Source of the DNA: an uncultured Lachnospiraceae bacterium
GTDB taxonomy: Bacteria; Bacillota; Clostridia; Lachnospirales; Lachnospiraceae
Direction: 5' to 3'
DNA length: 19,900 bases
Assembly: GCA_905236365.1 (NCBI GenBank)
Contig: CAJOPP010000572.1
Location: forward strand, 1 to 19,900
How positions within the stretch are numbered: position 1 is the first letter of the stretch; each line of letters starts with the position of its first letter. The position numbers and the translations under genes were made by a program. The notes under the pieces are model-generated. The model was not told the origin of the DNA and did no database searches. It saw only the letters and a list, made by a program, of their open reading frames with translations. Below are positions 15,188 through 19,900 of the stretch, in pieces.

Positions 15188-15206
15188 AGTGCAAATATGG
15201 TATACT
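15178..15206 (+). promoter_or_regulatory. Promoter of the giant surface protein gene
   Basis: TTTTCA (15178-15183), 17-base spacer, TATACT (15201-15206) preceded by TGG as an extended -10. The leader to the ATG is about 117 bases. A consensus TTGACA at 15297-15302 has no usable -10 before the ribosome binding site. Confidence 0.62.
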
Positions 15207-15329
15207 AGCCATATATAGTTTTGCTTAATAAATACAAAATATACATGTTTACTTAGGGGTTAAATAGATTGTTATTTTGGTCGATATTATTACTAGTTGA
15301 CAGAGTAATTATGTTATGAGGTGATGGGG

Positions 15330-18300
15330 ATGAATACGAAGAACAGATTAATTGAATCTTTATTAAAAGTAGCAAAGAAGCATAAGATATTGACGTATCC
15401 GGTACTTGCACTAGTTGCAATTATTAGTGTTGTGGATTATTTCTTTTCCTGGAGTACCGGTGCAGGGAAAAGAGTTATTGCGATTGTTATGGTTATGGTG
15501 ATGCTGGTATCCCAGTCGTACTTTTTAACTTCATCGGCAACAGAATTAGTTGATGATGATCAGGCTGCATTGGTACAGATGGAATTACAAGAAGAAGTGA
15601 TTATTGATACGCCTGAGGATATCGAAGAATCTGCAGTTGATTCTGAACCAGCAGAAACGGTAGAAGAATCATCAATCGAAACAGTAGCGGAAGTAAGTAC
15701 AGAAGAAAGCACTTCTGTGGTTGCTTCAAGTGATGAAACGGATAGTTATTTAGCAGAAGAAGTAATTGAAGAGGAAGATATATACACAGAGATTGAGGAT
15801 GATTCAAATGCTTCGTCTGTTTTTAGTGAGGGTAATACCGACGAAGCAGAGGAGCTGATTGACGAAGATATTGATACCAAATTAGCGGATGAAGAATCGA
15901 CAGTTACGATTTTATTCCGTTATACTACAAAGGATGGAGTTTCAAGTAATTTATCTCCTGTTACAGTATCTGCAGATGCAAGTTTGGTTCGAGCAGCTTT
16001 TGTGGCAGCAAGTGCGACTTTGAATGAAGAAGGATATACAGAGAATTGCTATCAATATTCGAATGAGTGGTATTACGATGAAGCATGTACAAACGAGGTA
16101 ACTGATTTTCAAAAGATTGCAGAGATGGAAAGTTCTACTAAAAATCCGATTCAGTTGTTTTGTAAGCGAGTGTTAGTTCGGTATGCGGTCAGTGTGATAG
16201 ATTATGCAGACGGTTCTGAATCGGTGGGCTCTTTTACAGCGGAAGGCAACTCGTATGATGCAGATGGAACGATTGTTTATGTTGATGCACAGAATGGTAA
16301 TGCTGTATTAGAATTATCGAATCTGAAACGCAAGGGATATGATTTTTCAAAAGCAGACGATACTGGAGCTACAGGAGGAGATTCTGTTTCGATTCTGATC
16401 AATGGTGATAATTATTCCCGAACTGTTCAATTATATTGGACACCAAAAGTATATCAGGTTCAATATTCTAAGAATGAGGAAGGTACTGAATACGTTAACC
16501 AGACGGTAACATATGATAATAGCAATTACTATGTGCTGGATAATAAGGAAAGTTCAGATACCGGAACTTTGCAAGTGTCAAAGAAAACAGGATTTACTTT
16601 TAAGACTTGGAAAATTCAGGGTGCTGATTTAGAAGTGGCACCGGGAACACAGATTAAATCTATTCAGCAATATACGGATTTTGATTCGGATAGACCAATC
16701 GTATTAGTTCCTGTTTATGATTATGATGAGATTATGCTGACAGAGTATGCAATCAATGATTATGAATATGATCAGCCGGGAGCTACTCATACAATCAGAG
16801 CTTATTATGAAACGGCAGAACGTCCATATGATGATGATCCGCTAGGTTATGAGATTGTTACTCCAGAGGAAACTTTGAATGAATGGGCAAATAAATATGG
16901 GATTACAGTGAAGAAAACAAATGGTATTGAGATTGGAACAGCTGGTCCCAAAGCAGTCCCTGCCAGCCCGTTAGAGTTAACTATTCAAGTTATTGATCAC
17001 AGTGGCACTGAAGATCGAACGGCAGAACGTACGGTTACGATAAGCATAAAAAGATGTCCAATTTCCATTGTACCGGCAACGGATCAGTCCAATACGAAGG
17101 TTTACGATGGAACAACAGAAGTAAATGCATCTTTTAGCAACGAGTTAGCAACAGATACAGAAGGTGTTACAGTTGTATTTGATAAATGTGAATATGAGTT
17201 TGCCAATGCCGGAACACCTAGTATTATTTTAGAAGGACCATCAATTTCTGTTCCTGAGGGAAAGGATCCGAGCGGTTATGAACTGCTTCCGAATGACGGA
17301 TATGGTTTTTCTGTTGCCGGTAAGATTAATCAGAGAAAGGTTTATTTAAAAACATATTCTGATCGTCCAACGATTGAGATAGGGGAACCTACTCCCGTGG
17401 ATTCGTTCCATTTAGATGTAGATGATACTGTAGAGTTAGGTAATGATGAAGGCTTTGTGGAAGGAGAGTCTGTTGGTGATCTTGGTGAGGTTACGTTTTC
17501 TGTTTTTCCAGACAGAACGGATCTCAAATTGGAGACTTCTTATCGGATTCAGGTATCAGTGGGTACGGACAGTAACTATCAGGTGATTGTGAATAGCTCT
17601 TCAGAAGGGGTATTTGAAGTAATTAAGATGATGCCAATCCGGGATACAAATTATAGGATAGCAGGAAGTTATAATGAGTCCTCAGGATGGTATATCGGGG
17701 GACCGGCACAAATTTCTCCGATTCAATCAGCTGGATATGATACGGTACATGTTTCGAAAGATCGATCAGATTATTTATCTGGTACAGAAGCGGCACCGGT
17801 AAATATCAATGATGATAAAGATGGTCAGTATTATATTCGTTTATATAATTCAATAACAAAAGCTGAGACAGGGTGGGAACCGATTACTGTTAAAGTGGAT
17901 GAGAGCGCTCCGGTGTATGAAAGCTTTACAATTTCTGCAGGAGGAACGGAACTGACGGATGGACAGGAAATTTCCGGAGGATTATATTTCCCTGGTGTCG
18001 GAAGAAAATTGACGTTTGGTAATTATTTTAATAAGACAATTACGGTAACGGTTACATATAAAGACGAGGTTTCCGGACTTTCGACACTTCATTATAGCAT
18101 CTATGGTGGAGAAGAAAAACAGACTTTCTTTGTCAGAAAGGAAGATGGTACTGCAACTGCAAATTTTGAAATTGCAGCAGGTGTTGAGAATGAAAGAGGA
18201 GAGATTTCATTTTGGGCTGATGATATTGCAGGAAATAATGAAGTAAGCCCGAATAAACTTTCAAGTGATGGTGTTACAGAGTGGAGTGTGGAAGAAAAGG

Positions 18301-19900
18301 AACCGGCGATTAAGTCGTTTAGCGTTCTTGCCGGAGAATATCATGCGGTAAAAGTGGAAAATGGTAGTGATACATATTACAGAAACTGTTTAGCAGTATT
18401 AGAAGTTGCTGATTTAGTATCCGGCATTTATGATGTTACTTGGAATGTCAATGGCGAAATAATAAATGAAAGAGTATCAGTTGAAAATAGCAGACAGACA
18501 GAATATATATTTGAGAAGGCGATAAATATTGCTAATTTTCCTTCGGCGGCAAGGGCAGATGGAAAATATGTTGTTTATGCAACCGTATCGGATAATGCTG
18601 ATAATACGATTACAACCGACACGATTGAATTTTATGTTGATGATGAGCCACCTGTTCTAAATATTGCTGAGAATTATGATAAGACTTGGCAGGATATTGC
18701 CAGACTAGAGTTTAATACATATGATTTACTCAGTGATATTAAGTATATCAATGTTACAGATTCGGCTGGTAATCTGATAGAACATCGCGTGGAATACGTA
18801 GATGAGTCAGGCGATGAAAGAATTTCTTATTGTTATTTTGAAGTAACGCAGAAAGGAACTTATTACGTTATTGTTTCGGACAATGCAGGAAATATTGCAA
18901 AAGAGCAGATTGTTTTCACAAAAGTATCCGGTTTAGTACCGAATTGTCCGGAAGTTACGATTGATCCGGCAAATCCGAATGGAAATAACGGATGGTATAC
19001 AAGTATTCCTTCATTCCGGATTCAAGGCGATGCTAATACGGAAGGTGAAGCTCCTGTTTCTACATTTTATCAGATTTGGAAAGAGGGAGAAGTGGATATG
19101 ACTCCGGCTAATATTGGAGAAACAAGTATATCTGCAGATTTTCCTGGAAATGGAATCTATCATTTGAAAACTTGGAGTGAGACGGCTGCAAATATGAAAT
19201 GTAAGAATGCAGATGATCATGAATATGAAATCAAGATTGACACGATTGATCCAGTGATTACATTTGAAACATCAAAGGGAACTGGCTCAACGGTTCTTGT
19301 ACATTTTGTAGTGTCGGATACCGAAAGTGGAATAGATAGTAGTAGAATTATGGTTTTGCATGGCTCAGCCGATGTACCTGTAAAGGTAGAGGAAACTTCC
19401 AATGGATATGAAGGTAGCTTTGAAATAAGTGAAATAGGTAATTATACGATTCAGGCGGCTGATATTGCAGGTAATGTTGCGGAGAGTGTATCGTTTACGC
19501 CTATGAGTATGAAAGTTCGTCCGGTTACAAATATTACAGATGACTCAGTTACATTGGGGGCAACGGTTCTAAAGGGGACTTTTGATATTACAAATGCAAC
19601 GATATCGTATCGCAAATATGAGGATACTGAGTATACGGATGTTACCGATGCTTTTGTTAGCGTTGATAACGGAGGTAATTGGACAGTATCTACTATATTA
19701 GAGAATTTAGAGGTAGGAAATGTATATAGCTATCGTATTACAGCTACTTCTTCTGCAGATGAAGTGTTGGAATATGACGGGTTATTTAAAACGCTTACCT
19801 TTAACGCAGGAACTTCTGTTACAGGAACTGCAAGATACGCTAACGATGTAGATGGAACAATTACAGTTGCATTGTATGATGGAAGTGTTTGTACAATGGC
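15330..19900 (+). CDS. Giant cell-surface protein with Ig-like modules (3' partial)
   Basis: An unbroken frame of 1,523 codons runs from ATG 15330 off the right edge. GAGGTGA at 15318-15324 sets the start; an in-frame ATG at 15324 overlaps that site. A basic N-terminus (1-19) precedes two hydrophobic segments (about 20-41 and 49-66), the second signal-peptide-like with SSATE after it. Residues 74-190 are an acidic Glu/Asp/Ser low-complexity stretch. About 373-440 resembles an InlB B-repeat/Flg_new module (GFTFKTWKIQG). About 577-665 is YDG/MBG-like (KVYDGTTEV at 590). Ig-like modules follow, with VDxxxPV boundaries near 856, 1103 and 1304 and DxAGN-type motifs near 964, 1088, 1184 and 1378. 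A fibronectin III-like region starts near 1397. I infer an extracellular adhesin or binding protein; the anchor and ligand are not seen. Confidence 0.88.
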   Translation, partial: MNTKNRLIESLLKVAKKHKILTYPVLALVAIISVVDYFFSWSTGAGKRVIAIVMVMVMLVSQSYFLTSSATELVDDDQAALVQMELQEEVIIDTPEDIEESAVDSEPAETVEESSIETVAEVSTEESTSVVASSDETDSYLAEEVIEEEDIYTEIEDDSNASSVFSEGNTDEAEELIDEDIDTKLADEESTVTILFRYTTKDGVSSNLSPVTVSADASLVRAAFVAASATLNEEGYTENCYQYSNEWYYDEACTNEVTDFQKIAEMESSTKNPIQLFCKRVLVRYAVSVIDYADGSESVGSFTAEGNSYDADGTIVYVDAQNGNAVLELSNLKRKGYDFSKADDTGATGGDSVSILINGDNYSRTVQLYWTPKVYQVQYSKNEEGTEYVNQTVTYDNSNYYVLDNKESSDTGTLQVSKKTGFTFKTWKIQGADLEVAPGTQIKSIQQYTDFDSDRPIVLVPVYDYDEIMLTEYAINDYEYDQPGATHTIRAYYETAERPYDDDPLGYEIVTPEETLNEWANKYGITVKKTNGIEIGTAGPKAVPASPLELTIQVIDHSGTEDRTAERTVTISIKRCPISIVPATDQSNTKVYDGTTEVNASFSNELATDTEGVTVVFDKCEYEFANAGTPSIILEGPSISVPEGKDPSGYELLPNDGYGFSVAGKINQRKVYLKTYSDRPTIEIGEPTPVDSFHLDVDDTVELGNDEGFVEGESVGDLGEVTFSVFPDRTDLKLETSYRIQVSVGTDSNYQVIVNSSSEGVFEVIKMMPIRDTNYRIAGSYNESSGWYIGGPAQISPIQSAGYDTVHVSKDRSDYLSGTEAAPVNINDDKDGQYYIRLYNSITKAETGWEPITVKVDESAPVYESFTISAGGTELTDGQEISGGLYFPGVGRKLTFGNYFNKTITVTVTYKDEVSGLSTLHYSIYGGEEKQTFFVRKEDGTATANFEIAAGVENERGEISFWADDIAGNNEVSPNKLSSDGVTEWSVEEKEPAIKSFSVLAGEYHAVKVENGSDTYYRNCLAVLEVADLVSGIYDVTWNVNGEIINERVSVENSRQTEYIFEKAINIANFPSAARADGKYVVYATVSDNADNTITTDTIEFYVDDEPPVLNIAENYDKTWQDIARLEFNTYDLLSDIKYINVTDSAGNLIEHRVEYVDESGDERISYCYFEVTQKGTYYVIVSDNAGNIAKEQIVFTKVSGLVPNCPEVTIDPANPNGNNGWYTSIPSFRIQGDANTEGEAPVSTFYQIWKEGEVDMTPANIGETSISADFPGNGIYHLKTWSETAANMKCKNADDHEYEIKIDTIDPVITFETSKGTGSTVLVHFVVSDTESGIDSSRIMVLHGSADVPVKVEETSNGYEGSFEISEIGNYTIQAADIAGNVAESVSFTPMSMKVRPVTNITDDSVTLGATVLKGTFDITNATISYRKYEDTEYTDVTDAFVSVDNGGNWTVSTILENLEVGNVYSYRITATSSADEVLEYDGLFKTLTFNAGTSVTGTARYANDVDGTITVALYDGSVCTM

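Larger units (their letters stand above)
14944..15329. other. Divergent intergenic region between ptb and the surface protein gene
   Basis: This 386-base stretch is non-coding on both strands. It holds the divergent extended -10 promoters for ptb-buk and the surface protein, with dyads at both -35 elements. Between them (about 15054-15160) I see no further clear feature. Confidence 0.7.

Noticed and set aside
15297..15302. Consensus TTGACA ahead of the surface-protein gene as its -35
   Set aside because: A 16-18 bp spacer would put the -10 over the ribosome binding site, and no TATAAT-like hexamer is there.

Overview
The window looks like the chromosome of a butyrate-producing Lachnospiraceae-type Firmicute (Butyrivibrio/Coprococcus-like). 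The reasons are an AT-rich Gram-positive style of sequence with strong AGGAGG ribosome binding sites, a complete acetyl-CoA to butyryl-CoA operon in the order thl-crt-hbd-bcd-etfB-etfA, a terminal ptb-buk pair, a LysM/GH18 spore-cortex-type hydrolase, and a very large Ig-like surface protein. The genus is an inference from gene content only.

Layout. 1-896: the 3' end of a gene encoding a charged coiled-coil repeat tract fused to a degenerate CbxX/CfqX-type AAA module, closed by a strong terminator. 1053-2036: a solitary mreB-family gene (the likely start is well inside the longest open frame). 2209-4164: a YgiQ-family radical SAM protein. 4208-10676: the butyrate operon, from an extended -10 promoter to a 17-bp-stem terminator; each of its three longer intercistronic gaps carries potential RNA secondary structure. 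10677-10955: a non-coding gap holding a GC-richer block that folds into several hairpins, then a very AT-rich leader. 10956-12221: a LysM-LysM-GH18 protein. 12222-12945: a mostly non-coding stretch with two long inverted repeats, a C8 tract, a 49-residue small ORF on the minus strand and the minus-strand terminator of ptb-buk. 12946-14943 (minus): ptb-buk. 14944-15329: a divergent regulatory region with two recognisable promoters, each with a dyad overlapping its -35. 15330 to the window end: an uninterrupted frame of more than 1,520 codons encoding a giant surface protein.

How the genes work together. Thl condenses two acetyl-CoA, Hbd reduces acetoacetyl-CoA, Crt dehydrates to crotonyl-CoA, and Bcd with EtfBA reduces it to butyryl-CoA, in anaerobes with electron bifurcation to ferredoxin. 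Ptb and Buk then turn butyryl-CoA into butyrate and ATP. The whole route is within about 10.7 kb, in two separately promoted operons on opposite strands with the GH18 gene between them. No butyryl-CoA:acetate CoA-transferase gene is visible here.

I did not find a CRISPR array, tRNA, rRNA, intact insertion sequence or an obviously new multi-gene system. The least explained parts are the structured non-coding block near 10.69-10.86 kb, the intercistronic hairpins of the butyrate operon, the degenerate AAA/coiled-coil gene at the left edge, and the giant surface protein at the right edge.
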